Of a stretch of DNA of 64,000 nt, positions 18,533 through 27,561 are shown in pieces (position 1 is the stretch's first letter; each line of letters begins with the position of its first letter). Below the pieces are notes generated by a model that worked only from the letters and a program-made list of their open reading frames with translations, made no database searches and had not been told where the DNA came from. Made by a program: the position numbers and the translations under genes. The DNA lies in the NCBI RefSeq assembly GCF_900110655.1, contig NZ_FOEQ01000005.1:186001-250000 (forward strand), in the 5' to 3' direction. The stretch is from Pseudomonas soli (GTDB lineage Bacteria > Pseudomonadota > Gammaproteobacteria > Pseudomonadales > Pseudomonadaceae).

Positions 18533-18953
18533 ACTGATTCCCGCCAGCGATGACTACCTGACGTTTGCCCGCGACCTCACCCGCCGCGCCATGCTGCCGT
18601 ACTACCGCGAGTTCGACCTGCTGTGGATCGAGAAAGCCTTCGACGAGGCCTGGGGCTGGCGCGAGCAGTGGTTGGTGGTCGAGGACGAACAGGTAATGGG
18701 GTTCTGCAGCCTCAGCCAGGATCGCCAGGCGTTGTTCATTCGCGAGTTGCACCTGTTGCCCGAATATCGAGGCCGCGGCGTGGGCGGCTGGGTGCTGGAG
18801 GAACTGGCCGCCTGGGCGGCGCAACGCCGGCTGCCATGGTTACGGCTGATGGTGTTCGCCAGCAACCCGGCGCGGCGCCTGTACCAGCGCCGGGGCTTCG
18901 TTGAAGTGGGCATGGACGAGTGTTTCGTGCGGATGCAGCGCCCGGTCGCCTGA
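18522..18953 (+). CDS. GNAT-family N-acetyltransferase
   Basis: The 143-residue protein has GNAT strand-loop motifs: IRELHLLPEYRGRGVGGWVLEEL (about residues 71-93, with RGRGVG as the acetyl-CoA binding loop) and NPARRLYQRRGFVEVG. The start is within the end of the DUF488 gene. It converges on the last gene of the alginate-type operon, whose stop lies at 18958. Substrate unknown. Confidence 0.85.
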   Translation: MPLELIPASDDYLTFARDLTRRAMLPYYREFDLLWIEKAFDEAWGWREQWLVVEDEQVMGFCSLSQDRQALFIRELHLLPEYRGRGVGGWVLEELAAWAAQRRLPWLRLMVFASNPARRLYQRRGFVEVGMDECFVRMQRPVA

Positions 18954-18957
18954 GCTA

Positions 18958-20388
18958 CTACTGACGCAGCCGCACCATCCGCCCCTGGACCAGCGTCGCC
19001 TCCAGCACTTGTCCCTGTAGCGCCAGCAGTTCACCGGCCAGCAGGTTCTGCAGCAGCGCCTTGCCGTCGAAGGTATTGTTCCCTAGCTCAACCTCCCGCA
19101 GACCCTCGACCCGCACCACCGCCTTGCCCACCTGTCCCAGGCGATTGCCACTGAGCAGCAGCGGGCCCGGCAGTGGCGTGGCATTGCGCAGGCTGACGGC
19201 GTACTCCGGGGTATTGCCGATGCGATTGCCGACCAGGGCCAGGGCCGCCACCTCGCTGGCGTCCACCGCGCTGCCCTGGCTGCTGGCCAGCAGGTTGTCG
19301 TCGATCAGCAGCGGCGCCTCGGGCGTGGGCGCCAGGTTGCGCAACTGGATGCCGTTGCCCCGGCTGTCGCCGATACGGTTGCCCGCCAGCCACACGGCGC
19401 CGCGCTGGTCGCTGATTTCGATGGCGGCCTTGGCGGCGCCGAGTATCAGGTTGCCCTCGACCAGCGCCCGGGTCTGGCCGCGCAGGCGCACGCCACTGTT
19501 GTTGTCGATGCCCCGCACCTGGTTGTGATGCAGGTGCAACTGGCTGTCGCGGGCGTCGATGGCGTATTGCTGTGAGCCTTCGAAGCGGCTGCCGGCGATG
19601 GTCGCCTGGCTGTGTTGCAGTTCCACCGCGCTGGACAATTCGCTGAACTGACTGCTTTCGATCAGCAGCGTGGCGGGGCGCGTACCGATGGGTTGCTGGG
19701 TACTCAGCGCGGTGCTCAGACCCCGCGACAGGTTGGCGTTGTAGCCCAGGCGTCGGAGCGTCGAGCCGATCACCTGGGTGTGGCTGCCGGCCCAGGCCAC
19801 CACGAAGGGGCGCCAGGCGCGATCGGTGTTGCCCGGTTTGTCGCCGGCCACGCTCTCCAGTGTCGAACGCTCCAGCCCCAACCAGCCCTGGTTGATCAGC
19901 GCGGTGCCGGAAAAACTGTACAGGTAGAGATGGGCGCCCTCGAGCAGCAGCCCGGCATCGGCGCCGATCATCAGCGGGTAGCTGAGCAGGTAGCCATCCT
20001 TGTAGGGCCTGAGCACCCGCGGATCGCGCAGCGCGTCATGCAGTTGCGCCAGGGTGATGCTGCCACCGCGCAGCACCACGGCTTGCGGGTGGTGTGCCTG
20101 GTAGCCGGCGATGGCGCGGAACAGGCCATTGTTGACGAACGGCTCGAACGGCCAGCTGCCGGCCTGGGACGAGAACATCGGTTGCAGGCTCACGCTGGCG
20201 CGGCCTGCGGGAGGCGCTCGACGGGCCTGTTCGAAGCTTACGGCCTGGCGGACCTGGCGACGCAGCTGGTCCAGCTGTTGCTGGTGCTGCGCCTGGGGCA
20301 GGGTGTCCATCACCGGCGCTGCCTGGGCGGTCGTCGCCAGCAGCAGGGCGGCCAGGCAGGAGAGGGAAAAGCGGCTGAACGGTGCCAT
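18958..20388 (-). CDS. algG: AlgG-like parallel beta-helix protein lacking the DPHD catalytic motif
   Basis: The 476-residue protein has a signal peptide (MAPFSRFSLSCLAALLLATTAQA). An N-terminal part aligns with AlgG mannuronan C5-epimerase: LRGGSITLAQLHDALRDPRVL matches the KGG-TLEDLY region, and WRPFVVAWAGSHTQVIG followed by LGYNANLSRGLS matches FRPFIVSWGGT...LGYNASKSYGIS. A right-handed beta-helix follows, but where AlgG has YGIDPHD, with the catalytic histidine, this protein has YAIDARD (about residue 255). The later SREVN arginine segment is replaced by LRGQT. The C-terminal region also departs from AlgG. It is the last gene of the operon rather than lying between algE and algX. It may have lost epimerase activity and keep the scaffold role AlgG plays in the export complex. 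AAGGA lies seven bases before ATG 20388. Confidence 0.8.
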   Translation of the reverse strand: MAPFSRFSLSCLAALLLATTAQAAPVMDTLPQAQHQQQLDQLRRQVRQAVSFEQARRAPPAGRASVSLQPMFSSQAGSWPFEPFVNNGLFRAIAGYQAHHPQAVVLRGGSITLAQLHDALRDPRVLRPYKDGYLLSYPLMIGADAGLLLEGAHLYLYSFSGTALINQGWLGLERSTLESVAGDKPGNTDRAWRPFVVAWAGSHTQVIGSTLRRLGYNANLSRGLSTALSTQQPIGTRPATLLIESSQFSELSSAVELQHSQATIAGSRFEGSQQYAIDARDSQLHLHHNQVRGIDNNSGVRLRGQTRALVEGNLILGAAKAAIEISDQRGAVWLAGNRIGDSRGNGIQLRNLAPTPEAPLLIDDNLLASSQGSAVDASEVAALALVGNRIGNTPEYAVSLRNATPLPGPLLLSGNRLGQVGKAVVRVEGLREVELGNNTFDGKALLQNLLAGELLALQGQVLEATLVQGRMVRLRQ

Positions 20389-20402
20389 GTAAGCGTCCTT
20401 GA

Positions 20403-21506
20403 TCAAGGCAGGGTGGGGTAGGCCGGCTTGAGCAGGCCACCGATCTGGCTGTAGTTGTCCACCTCGCCGTCCTCGCTGTCGTACAGCTGGCGGGCGAGGG
20501 CGTGCCCTGGCCGGCGGGCGAGGAACGGGATCAGCCAGGCCAGCTTGTACGGCGCGACTTCGGCCTGGCGCTGCCCTTTGAGCTCGGGCAGGGTGTCCGG
20601 GGCGAGCACGCTGCGGGCGGCGAAACTGGCCAGTTGGTCGAGGATGCGCTGGTCGTCGTCGCTCCAGGCCAGGCCATTGGCGCGCGCCGATTCGCTCAGC
20701 AGCACCAGCGGCACCAGGGCGTACTGGCTGTAGTTGGCAGCCAGCCTGCTGCGCGCCACCTCCAGCGGCAGGTAGGCCTGGTCGCCCCTGCGCACGGCCT
20801 GGGCCAGGCCCCGGCGCAGGTTGCCGTCGGCCCAGCGGATGAAATCGTCGCGGCCCACCAGCATGCCGGCGGCGGCCACCGCCCAGGCGGCCCAGTAGTC
20901 GTGGTTGTTGAAGTACACGGTGGTGGACTGGCGGCGCGGGTCGTACTCGCGCATCACCTGTTCGCCAAGCTGGCTGAACCAACGGTGTTGCACGGGAGTG
21001 AGGCGGACCTTGTCGTCGGTCGCCGCCTGGGTCAGCAGCACCGCGCCGGCCATGGCCGCCAGCGCCCACTTGCGCGCCGCCATGCCGGTGTTGCTGGCAT
21101 CCGGATCGAGCAGGGCACCGGCTTGCGCCCAATGCTCCAGCCATTGCTCCTGGCAGGCCAGGGCCATGTTGGCCTCCTGGGGCTTCTTCGCCTTCTGGAA
21201 GCGCTTGCCGGCCTGGATCACGCCTGCGATGAACTGTTTGACCTGCCGGGCAATGCGCTCGCTGTCGGCGTCGGGCGTGGCGCGCAAGGTCGACTTGCTG
21301 GCGTCGCGTTGATCGTACTTGCTCTGCAGGTGCAGGCTGCCGGTATAGGGTGGTGGCGGTTGCTTGCTGCAGGTCAGGCTGTGGTAGTCGGCGATCAGGG
21401 CCGACTGCGCGGTGGCGCGGGCGGGCCAGATGGTTTGCGCAGCATGGCCGGGGAAGGGCAGCAGGGCGATTGCAAGCAGCAGGGGCAACCCTGGCAGCGT
21501 TTTCAC
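20403..21506 (-). CDS. algL: Poly(beta-D-mannuronate) lyase (alginate lyase)
   Basis: The 367-residue periplasmic lyase of PL5 type has the signal peptide MKTLPGLPLLLAIALLPFPGHA. The catalytic NNHDYW motif (about residue 195) corresponds to the Asn-His pair of AlgL, and a downstream YALVPLVLL segment may carry the active tyrosine. It clears polymer that strays into the periplasm. It starts with GTG at 21506, overlapping the algX stop in a GTGA, which points to translational coupling. The next gene starts 14 bases after its stop. Confidence 0.92.
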   Translation of the reverse strand: MKTLPGLPLLLAIALLPFPGHAAQTIWPARATAQSALIADYHSLTCSKQPPPPYTGSLHLQSKYDQRDASKSTLRATPDADSERIARQVKQFIAGVIQAGKRFQKAKKPQEANMALACQEQWLEHWAQAGALLDPDASNTGMAARKWALAAMAGAVLLTQAATDDKVRLTPVQHRWFSQLGEQVMREYDPRRQSTTVYFNNHDYWAAWAVAAAGMLVGRDDFIRWADGNLRRGLAQAVRRGDQAYLPLEVARSRLAANYSQYALVPLVLLSESARANGLAWSDDDQRILDQLASFAARSVLAPDTLPELKGQRQAEVAPYKLAWLIPFLARRPGHALARQLYDSEDGEVDNYSQIGGLLKPAYPTLP

Positions 21507-22897
21507 AGGCACAGGCGCGTCTCCACATCGGTGGCGGCGCTGCCGGCCTTGGTTGGCTCGAGGAATACCGAGAGCAAGTTGGCGCCGGCGAACTCGGGCG
21601 CCCGGCTCAGCTCCAGGTAGTACTGGCCGCCACCGACCGCCGCCTCGCGACGGAACCACACCTTGTCGCGGGCGCCGTTGTCGTAATAGACGATGATGTA
21701 GAAATCCTTGACGTTCCTGTCGCTCAGGCGGATGTCGAGAAAGCCCTTGGACACCGCCTGCCGGGCACTGCCGGCATTGCTCAGCAGTTCGATACGCTCG
21801 CCGACCTGCAGTGCCGGCCGCTGCAGTTTCGTGCCCAGTAGCTCCCTGGACGTCTTGCAGCCACCGTGTATCGCCGGCACCAGTTGGCGATACATCAAGG
21901 GCGAGTCCAGGCGGTAGTTGGCCGGCAGTTCCCAGACGATCAGCTTGGGCGGCGCCTCGGGCTTGTAGTCGGCGGACAGCAGATATTCCAGGAGCGAGCC
22001 GTCCTCGCCCACGCCGGGCAGCGCGTAGTTGAGCACATCCGCCTGCAGGTACTGTTTCAGGTAACCGTCGAAGTTGAACTGCTTGCTCTCGTCCTCGCGG
22101 GCCGCGGCATTGCTGTCGCCGACCAGGATCACCTCGGGGTCGGGCGCTTCGTCGAACAACGCATCGCTGCTATCGGCCATTGGCACGGTCTGGTAGCCGC
22201 GTACGTACTGGAACCCGTAGTTGTTGCCGCAGATGTAGCTCAGGGCCAGGTTCAGCGTGCCGTCCTTGGGTACCATCACGCCGGGCTCGGTGCTGTAGCG
22301 TTTCTTGCTCAAGCCACTGTAGAACGGCTGGCGGCGGATCTCCTCGGCCATCAACCTGGCCGTGGCCTCGGCGCCGGCCGGGGTCCAGTGGTGGTCGCGG
22401 CGGAAGAAGTATTCGCCCTGAGGCGGCTGGCGCACCAGCTGCATCATCGGCGCCACCACCGCGCCGCCCTGGCGCAGTTGCCCCAGGTAGGTGTCGAGGT
22501 TGCGGCTGGCCCGCTCGAAGTCGAAACCATGCAACTGGTCGGCGTAGAGCTTGTCGCGGTGCATCAGGCCGCGGGTCGGCTGGACCGCCATGGCCACCTG
22601 GATGCCCTGGCGATGGAATGCGTCCATCAGCCGGGCGAACTCCGGGCGCATGGGCGCGGGAATGCCGAAGTCGTTGGTCAGGTCGACCATCGAGCGGAAC
22701 AGCCAGCGCTCCTTGCCGGGGACGATCTGGCGCATCAGCTTCATGCGCCCTTCGGCATAGTGCTGCGGTTCGGCCAGGGCCGGGCAGACCATGCACTGCA
22801 GGTTCTCGCAGCCGGGCCGGGCGGGCTCGGCGGCCTGGCCGGGCAGGACCGTCAGCGCCAGGGTGGCCGCCAGGCCAAGGGGGAGGAAAGTGTTCAT
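21503..22897 (-). CDS. algX: Alginate O-acetyltransferase AlgX
   Basis: The 464-residue periplasmic protein begins MNTFLPLGLAATLALTVLPGQA. It has an SGNH-like acetyltransferase domain with DHHW (about residue 180, the Asp-His pair) and VILVGDSNAA (about 265, the serine). A C-terminal carbohydrate-binding module occupies about residues 340-450. AlgX transfers acetyl groups to mannuronate and also takes part in the export complex. I chose ATG 22897 since it starts the signal peptide and has AAGGA ten bases upstream; a GTG at 22927 overlapping the algF stop is an alternative. Unusually, algX follows algF here. Confidence 0.92.
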   Translation of the reverse strand: MNTFLPLGLAATLALTVLPGQAAEPARPGCENLQCMVCPALAEPQHYAEGRMKLMRQIVPGKERWLFRSMVDLTNDFGIPAPMRPEFARLMDAFHRQGIQVAMAVQPTRGLMHRDKLYADQLHGFDFERASRNLDTYLGQLRQGGAVVAPMMQLVRQPPQGEYFFRRDHHWTPAGAEATARLMAEEIRRQPFYSGLSKKRYSTEPGVMVPKDGTLNLALSYICGNNYGFQYVRGYQTVPMADSSDALFDEAPDPEVILVGDSNAAAREDESKQFNFDGYLKQYLQADVLNYALPGVGEDGSLLEYLLSADYKPEAPPKLIVWELPANYRLDSPLMYRQLVPAIHGGCKTSRELLGTKLQRPALQVGERIELLSNAGSARQAVSKGFLDIRLSDRNVKDFYIIVYYDNGARDKVWFRREAAVGGGQYYLELSRAPEFAGANLLSVFLEPTKAGSAATDVETRLCL

Positions 22898-22923
22898 GGG
22901 CCAGTCATCCTTGCGGCGGTGTA

Positions 22924-23553
22924 TCACTCGGTCGGGTCGATGCTGTTGGCCAGGCTCAGGCTGCGATTGCCTGGCAGCAGCACGTAGCTGTAGGAGCGGC
23001 CTTTCTTGAGAAACAACTCGTCGAAGCTGGCCACTTCCTGACCACCGACATAGGCGGCGAAGTCGATCTTGATTTCGTTGACCATGCGCGCGCCGGTCTG
23101 GCCCTTGGCCAGGGCCTTGACCACCTCGTGCTTGCCGTCGGCGGTGCGCAGCGTGGCCTGGGCCGGGGTCAGGTTGTAGAAGGCCACCTGGGCCTTCTTC
23201 GGCTCATTGACGTACTGGTCGGCGATCACTTGCAACTGCTTGCCGTCGTACACCACGGTGCTGGCGGCGTTGGCCGCCAGGGTCGGTTCGATGGCCGTGG
23301 CGCCGATGCCGATCCTGTGCACCCCGGCCGGCACGAAGCGGTAGCCGCTGAGCTGCCCCGGGGCGACTTTCTGCGGGTTGAGCTTGCCGCTGAGAGCCAC
23401 GTCGATGCTGCGGTCGGACAGGTTGAGCACGCGCACGAAGGCCGAGTCGGCCGGGGCCACGGCGTCGTACAGGTCGGCATTGCCTTCGGCGGCCAGGAGG
23501 GAGTGGCTGGCGGCGGTCAGGGCCAGGGCGGTGAACAGGGGCGAAAGCTTCAT
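22924..23553 (-). CDS. algF: Alginate O-acetylation protein AlgF
   Basis: The 209-residue periplasmic protein has the signal peptide MKLSPLFTALALTAASHSLLA and the AlgF body (ADLYDAVAPADSAFVRVLN, GYRFVPAGVHRIGIG, GRSYSYVLLPGNRSL). AlgF is needed with AlgI and AlgJ to pass acetyl groups to AlgX. AAGGAG lies seven bases before ATG 23553. The gene follows algJ by 18 bases. Confidence 0.92.
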   Translation of the reverse strand: MKLSPLFTALALTAASHSLLAAEGNADLYDAVAPADSAFVRVLNLSDRSIDVALSGKLNPQKVAPGQLSGYRFVPAGVHRIGIGATAIEPTLAANAASTVVYDGKQLQVIADQYVNEPKKAQVAFYNLTPAQATLRTADGKHEVVKALAKGQTGARMVNEIKIDFAAYVGGQEVASFDELFLKKGRSYSYVLLPGNRSLSLANSIDPTE

Positions 23554-23571
23554 CAGGTTCTCCTTGGGACG

Positions 23572-24666
23572 TCAGAAATGCGCGGGCTGGGCGTCGCGGG
23601 CAAGCGCGCCGGGGCGATGGGCAAGCAGGGTGCGCAGGGGAAACTCCCAGATCACGGTGTCGATCTGCGGGTTGTGCAACTGGTCGCTGGCGAGAAACTG
23701 GTTCATCGCCTCGAACGGCCCTCGGGCCTCCACGGCGACGGACAACAGGTCACGGTTGAGCGCTTCCTTGAGGAAACCGACGAAGTTCCAATCGTCGATC
23801 TTGCTGTAGCTGGTGCCCACCAGCAGCAGGCTCTGCGCCTGTTCGGCGAACAGTTCGTCGCTGCTCTGGGCGGCCTTGAGGGTCTCGTACAGTTCGATCG
23901 GATTGGCGCCGAACTGTGGCGCCAGGCGGGCATGGTCGAACTGCAGGTAGTTCATCAGGTCGCCCTTGACCGTCTTGTCGCCGGCCTTGTGCGAGACATA
24001 CACCTGGTCACCGAGCAGGCGCGGGCGCTGGCGTGCCAGTTCATAGGCCGACAGCCGCGCGCCGTCCGGGCTCCAGTGGGTGTCGGACTTGAGGAACAGG
24101 CGCGGACCGGCCAGGTTGCGCAGATAGGCGTCACGCAGCGGCACCACATCCAGGCGGCGCAGTTGCAGGTCGGCGACGAAGCGGTCATAGAGGCTGGCCA
24201 CCCGTGGGTCGAAGGCGCGCTCGGCATGGGTCGCATAGATATCCAGCTTCATCGGCAAGGGCAGCAGCACCAGGTGCTTGCCATGCTCGGCCAGTTGCTG
24301 CTCGACCTTGGCGATCTGCGCCAGCTGGCTCGCCAGGTTGGCGTCCAGGTCGTTGGGCACGCGGTACTCCTGGCTGGTGTAGAGCCAGCCGTCCTTGCCC
24401 AGCACCACGCCCTGGGTGCCCTCGCCGAACAGCTGGAAGCGTGCGTCGGCCCACAGCTGCACCGAGGGTTCGCGCAGGAACAAGCGCTTGTCGTAGATCT
24501 GCTCGAACTTGCGCAACAGCTTGCCGTCGACGAACAGGTTCCAGCTGTCGGTCTGGGCGCGGGCGAAGCTCAGCACAGGCGGCAGCGAATAGAAGAACAT
24601 CGCCGCCAACGCCAGGGCGAAGATTACACCGTTGGCCTTGCTGGCCGTCTTCATCACCGGGTACAC
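23572..24666 (-). CDS. algJ: Alginate O-acetyltransferase AlgJ
   Basis: The 364-residue inner-membrane-anchored protein has one N-terminal helix (GVIFALALAAMFFYSLPPVL) and a periplasmic SGNH-like domain. The catalytic motif is DTHW (about residue 190), with the nucleophile in LLVGTSYS (about 275). Start is GTG 24666, six bases after AGGAG; an in-frame ATG at 24654 is possible. It works with AlgI and AlgF in acetyl transfer. Confidence 0.92.
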   Translation of the reverse strand: MYPVMKTASKANGVIFALALAAMFFYSLPPVLSFARAQTDSWNLFVDGKLLRKFEQIYDKRLFLREPSVQLWADARFQLFGEGTQGVVLGKDGWLYTSQEYRVPNDLDANLASQLAQIAKVEQQLAEHGKHLVLLPLPMKLDIYATHAERAFDPRVASLYDRFVADLQLRRLDVVPLRDAYLRNLAGPRLFLKSDTHWSPDGARLSAYELARQRPRLLGDQVYVSHKAGDKTVKGDLMNYLQFDHARLAPQFGANPIELYETLKAAQSSDELFAEQAQSLLLVGTSYSKIDDWNFVGFLKEALNRDLLSVAVEARGPFEAMNQFLASDQLHNPQIDTVIWEFPLRTLLAHRPGALARDAQPAHF

Positions 24667-24675
24667 GGCACTCTC

Positions 24676-26103
24676 CTAGAACTGGAAATACAGGAACGGC
24701 GAAAACGAACTGGCCGCCAGGCTGCTCAGCGCCAGCAGGAAGCCCGCCCACAGCAGCAGGCTGTGCAGCACCCCGACATGACGCATGAAGTAGCCTTCCT
24801 GGTTGCCGGCGTAGAAGCGCACGTTGTTGATCCCGGCCAGGATCAGCCAGGCGACTGCCACCAGGGCGAAGGCCATGGCCATCTTCGAGGCGCCGAGCAC
24901 GTACAGCTCCAGCGAGCCGAAGCCGTTCAGGCCCAGCAGCGCCCGGTAGATGTCGAGGCTGTGACGCAGGTCCATGGTGAAGAACAGCGGCATGCTCAGG
25001 ATGATCAGCAGCGCGGTGCGCAGGTTGCGGCCCAGGCGGTACGGTGTGCTGACCTTGGTGGCCAGGCCGAACTTGCGCTCCAGCACCATGCCGATGCCGA
25101 AGAACAGCCCCCAGCAGATGAAGGCGAAACTCGCCCCGTGCCACAGGCCCGACAGCAGCATGGTCCACACCAGCGCCGGCAGGGCGCCGGCCACGCGCTT
25201 GCGCACCAGGGGCATGTAGACGTAGTCGCGCAGGAAATGCGCCAGGGTCATGTGCCAGCGCGACCAGAACTCGGTGATGCTTTGCGACACATAAGGCTGG
25301 TTGAAGTTTTCCGGGAAGCGGAACCCCATCATCAGCGCCAGGCCCAGGGCCATGTGGCTGTAGCCGGCGAAGTCGAAGTACAGCTGCAGGGTCGACACCA
25401 CCAGGCCGAACCAGGCATCGCTGAACTGCAGGCTGCCTTCGCCGATGAACAGCACGTTGATCGGCGCCAGGCGGTCGGCAACCAGCACCTTCATGATGAA
25501 ACCGAGCATGAACCGGCACACGCCCAGCGAGAACAGCTCCAGCGAGTGGCTGCGCTGGCGCAACTGCGGGGCCAGCTGGCTGTAGCGCAGGATCGGCCCC
25601 GCCACCAGGTGCGGGAACAGCGCGACGAAGGCGGCGAAGTCGATGAAGCTGCGCGTGGGCGTGGCGTCCTTGCGGTAGATGTCGACGATGTAGCTCAGCG
25701 CATGGAACACATAGAACGAGATGCCCAGCGGCAGGAAGATGTTCTCCAGGGTCCAGGTGTCGATGCCCAGCGGCGCCAGCAGCAGGGCCAGCATCTCGGC
25801 GCCGAAGTTGGCGTACTTGAAGTAGCCCAGCGTCGCCAGGTTGCCGGCCACGCCCAACCACAGCAGGCGCAGGGCCCACGGTTTGTCCGCGGCGTCCAGG
25901 CGTGCCTTGATGCCCAGGCCGAACGCGTAGTTCCAGGCGGTGATGGCGACGAACAGCAGCAGGAAGTCCGGGCGCCACCAGGCGTAGAACACGTAGCTGG
26001 CGGCAACGATCACCAGCGAGCGCCACCGCGGCCGGGCCAGGTAGTAGATAGCCAGGAACAGCGGCAGGTAGAGGAACAGGAATACGTTGGAGGCGAAGAT
26101 CAT
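24676..26103 (-). CDS. algI: MBOAT acetyl transporter/transferase AlgI
   Basis: The 475-residue multi-pass MBOAT-family protein carries the catalytic-histidine segment LLSGLWHGASFAFICWG (about residue 315) and the upstream FPHLVAGPILRYSQL and FAGYSHMALGLALMMGFRFPENF motifs. It is thought to bring acetyl groups across the inner membrane to AlgJ and AlgX. It follows algE by 12 bases, whereas in standard Pseudomonas alginate operons algG, algX and algL lie in between. Confidence 0.94.
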   Translation of the reverse strand: MIFASNVFLFLYLPLFLAIYYLARPRWRSLVIVAASYVFYAWWRPDFLLLFVAITAWNYAFGLGIKARLDAADKPWALRLLWLGVAGNLATLGYFKYANFGAEMLALLLAPLGIDTWTLENIFLPLGISFYVFHALSYIVDIYRKDATPTRSFIDFAAFVALFPHLVAGPILRYSQLAPQLRQRSHSLELFSLGVCRFMLGFIMKVLVADRLAPINVLFIGEGSLQFSDAWFGLVVSTLQLYFDFAGYSHMALGLALMMGFRFPENFNQPYVSQSITEFWSRWHMTLAHFLRDYVYMPLVRKRVAGALPALVWTMLLSGLWHGASFAFICWGLFFGIGMVLERKFGLATKVSTPYRLGRNLRTALLIILSMPLFFTMDLRHSLDIYRALLGLNGFGSLELYVLGASKMAMAFALVAVAWLILAGINNVRFYAGNQEGYFMRHVGVLHSLLLWAGFLLALSSLAASSFSPFLYFQF

Positions 26104-26115
26104 GCTGGCCCGTCC

Positions 26116-27561
26116 TTAGTAGCTGATCACCACGCCGACACTCAACTGGTAGTCGTCACCGCTGTCCAGCGCGCTGCCTGCGTTGAGGTAGCTGGCGCTG
26201 ACCAGGGTGTTGACGTCCAGGCGCTTGCCGTCGAGGGCTACCGGGAACATCTTCCAGTAGTAGTTGAGGTCGATCATCTGGCCGACGTTGTCGCCCTTGC
26301 CGTGCAGCCCGGCGTTCAGTTCGCTCTGGCGTCGGGCGCGGGCATCGGCGGCCATGCGGATCGGCAGCGCGCCGCCCTCGTCGCGCAGGTTGAGCTGGGT
26401 CACCCGCAGGTCCAGGGCGCTGCGCGCGGTGGGGCGGGTCTCCAGGGCGAAGCCGTAGTAGCTCAGGTTGCGCAGGTCGAGGGCGACGAACGCACTGGTC
26501 AGGCGCGTGCTGTACGAGCCCTGGCGGGTGATGCGGTCGGACTGGATCGGGTTGAGCCGGAAGCCGTCGTTGTCGTCGTCCGACTTGTCGGTCAGGCCGC
26601 CGCGCAATGCCAGGCGCGGGGTCCAGGGCAGCGTCTCGAAGCGCTTGCCGACCTCGCCCAGCGCCGCCCAGCCTTTGCTGGCGTGGCCGGTGCTGGTGAC
26701 GCCGTTGCCGGCGGTGTTGTCCATCTTGCCGCCCAGGGCCGCCAGTTCCAGGTGGTAGTCGGTGGCCAGGGGCAGGTTGTCGCCCTTGAAGAACAGTCCG
26801 TAGCGCCAGCCCTTGAAGTCGTAGCGATCGTCGACGTCGTGGTCGCTGCGGTCGTTCTCCTGCATCAGGCGCACGCCGACCTGGTTGTTCGGGCTCCAGC
26901 GATAGGCGTACTGGCCCATCAGGTACAGCGTGCGCTCTTCGCTCGCGGCCAGCGAATTGACGTCGGTGTTGTAGTTGTGGAATTTCTGCCCGAGCGCGAC
27001 GAATGCGTCGGAGAAGGTGTCCTGATAGTCGAAGCGCACCGACTCCAGGCTGTCGTCCCACCAGATGCCGTAGTCGTCGGCGAAACGTTGGCGGCCGAAC
27101 GACAGCGAGAAGCGCGGGTCGTCGCCGATCAGGTTGCGTTTGACGTACAGCTCGCGCAGTTCGGCGTACCAGCCCTCGGGTTGTTCGCGGGCATTGTTGT
27201 TGGTCGACTCGTTGGCCAGGTTGCTCGACTGGCTGGAGTCGTAGTTCAGCCACAAGCGGCCATAGACCATCCACCTGGCCCAGCGTTTTTCCGGCGAGTA
27301 CCAGGCGAACGACGGCTCGTAGCGCAGGCTGTAGAAACTCTCGCGGTCGCGGCCGACCTGGGAGTCCTGCGGCCCGTAGCCGGTCTGCAGGGTGAGCTTG
27401 TTGAAGAACTCCGAGGTGATCACCGGTTCGCTGCCGTCGACGGTCGCGACGCGCATCGGCGCGCTGCTGTCGGCGTCGGGGCCGGTGACTTCCTCGGCTG
27501 CCAGCACCGTCAGCGGCGCCAGGGCGAGCAGGGCGCCGAGCAGGGGTGGGTGCGCTTTCAC
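26116..27561 (-). CDS. algE: Alginate-type outer-membrane export porin
   Basis: The 481-residue outer-membrane beta-barrel has the signal peptide MKAHPPLLGALLALAPLTVLA. It keeps the alginate-export family stretch AELRELYVKRNL...SLSFGRQRFADDYGIWWDD (about residues 130-170), matching AAREFWVDY...RFGRQRLREDSGQW of AlgE, but is otherwise quite divergent. It ends in aromatic SVGVVISY. Start is GTG 27561, eight bases after AAGGAG, and overlaps the algK stop (GTGA). Confidence 0.88.
   Translation of the reverse strand: MKAHPPLLGALLALAPLTVLAAEEVTGPDADSSAPMRVATVDGSEPVITSEFFNKLTLQTGYGPQDSQVGRDRESFYSLRYEPSFAWYSPEKRWARWMVYGRLWLNYDSSQSSNLANESTNNNAREQPEGWYAELRELYVKRNLIGDDPRFSLSFGRQRFADDYGIWWDDSLESVRFDYQDTFSDAFVALGQKFHNYNTDVNSLAASEERTLYLMGQYAYRWSPNNQVGVRLMQENDRSDHDVDDRYDFKGWRYGLFFKGDNLPLATDYHLELAALGGKMDNTAGNGVTSTGHASKGWAALGEVGKRFETLPWTPRLALRGGLTDKSDDDNDGFRLNPIQSDRITRQGSYSTRLTSAFVALDLRNLSYYGFALETRPTARSALDLRVTQLNLRDEGGALPIRMAADARARRQSELNAGLHGKGDNVGQMIDLNYYWKMFPVALDGKRLDVNTLVSASYLNAGSALDSGDDYQLSVGVVISY

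Noticed and set aside
16401..18824. An 807-residue version of the Pit transporter
   Set aside because: The frame stays open upstream of the real start at 18017, but that part overlaps the DUF488 and GNAT genes and has no transporter sequence.
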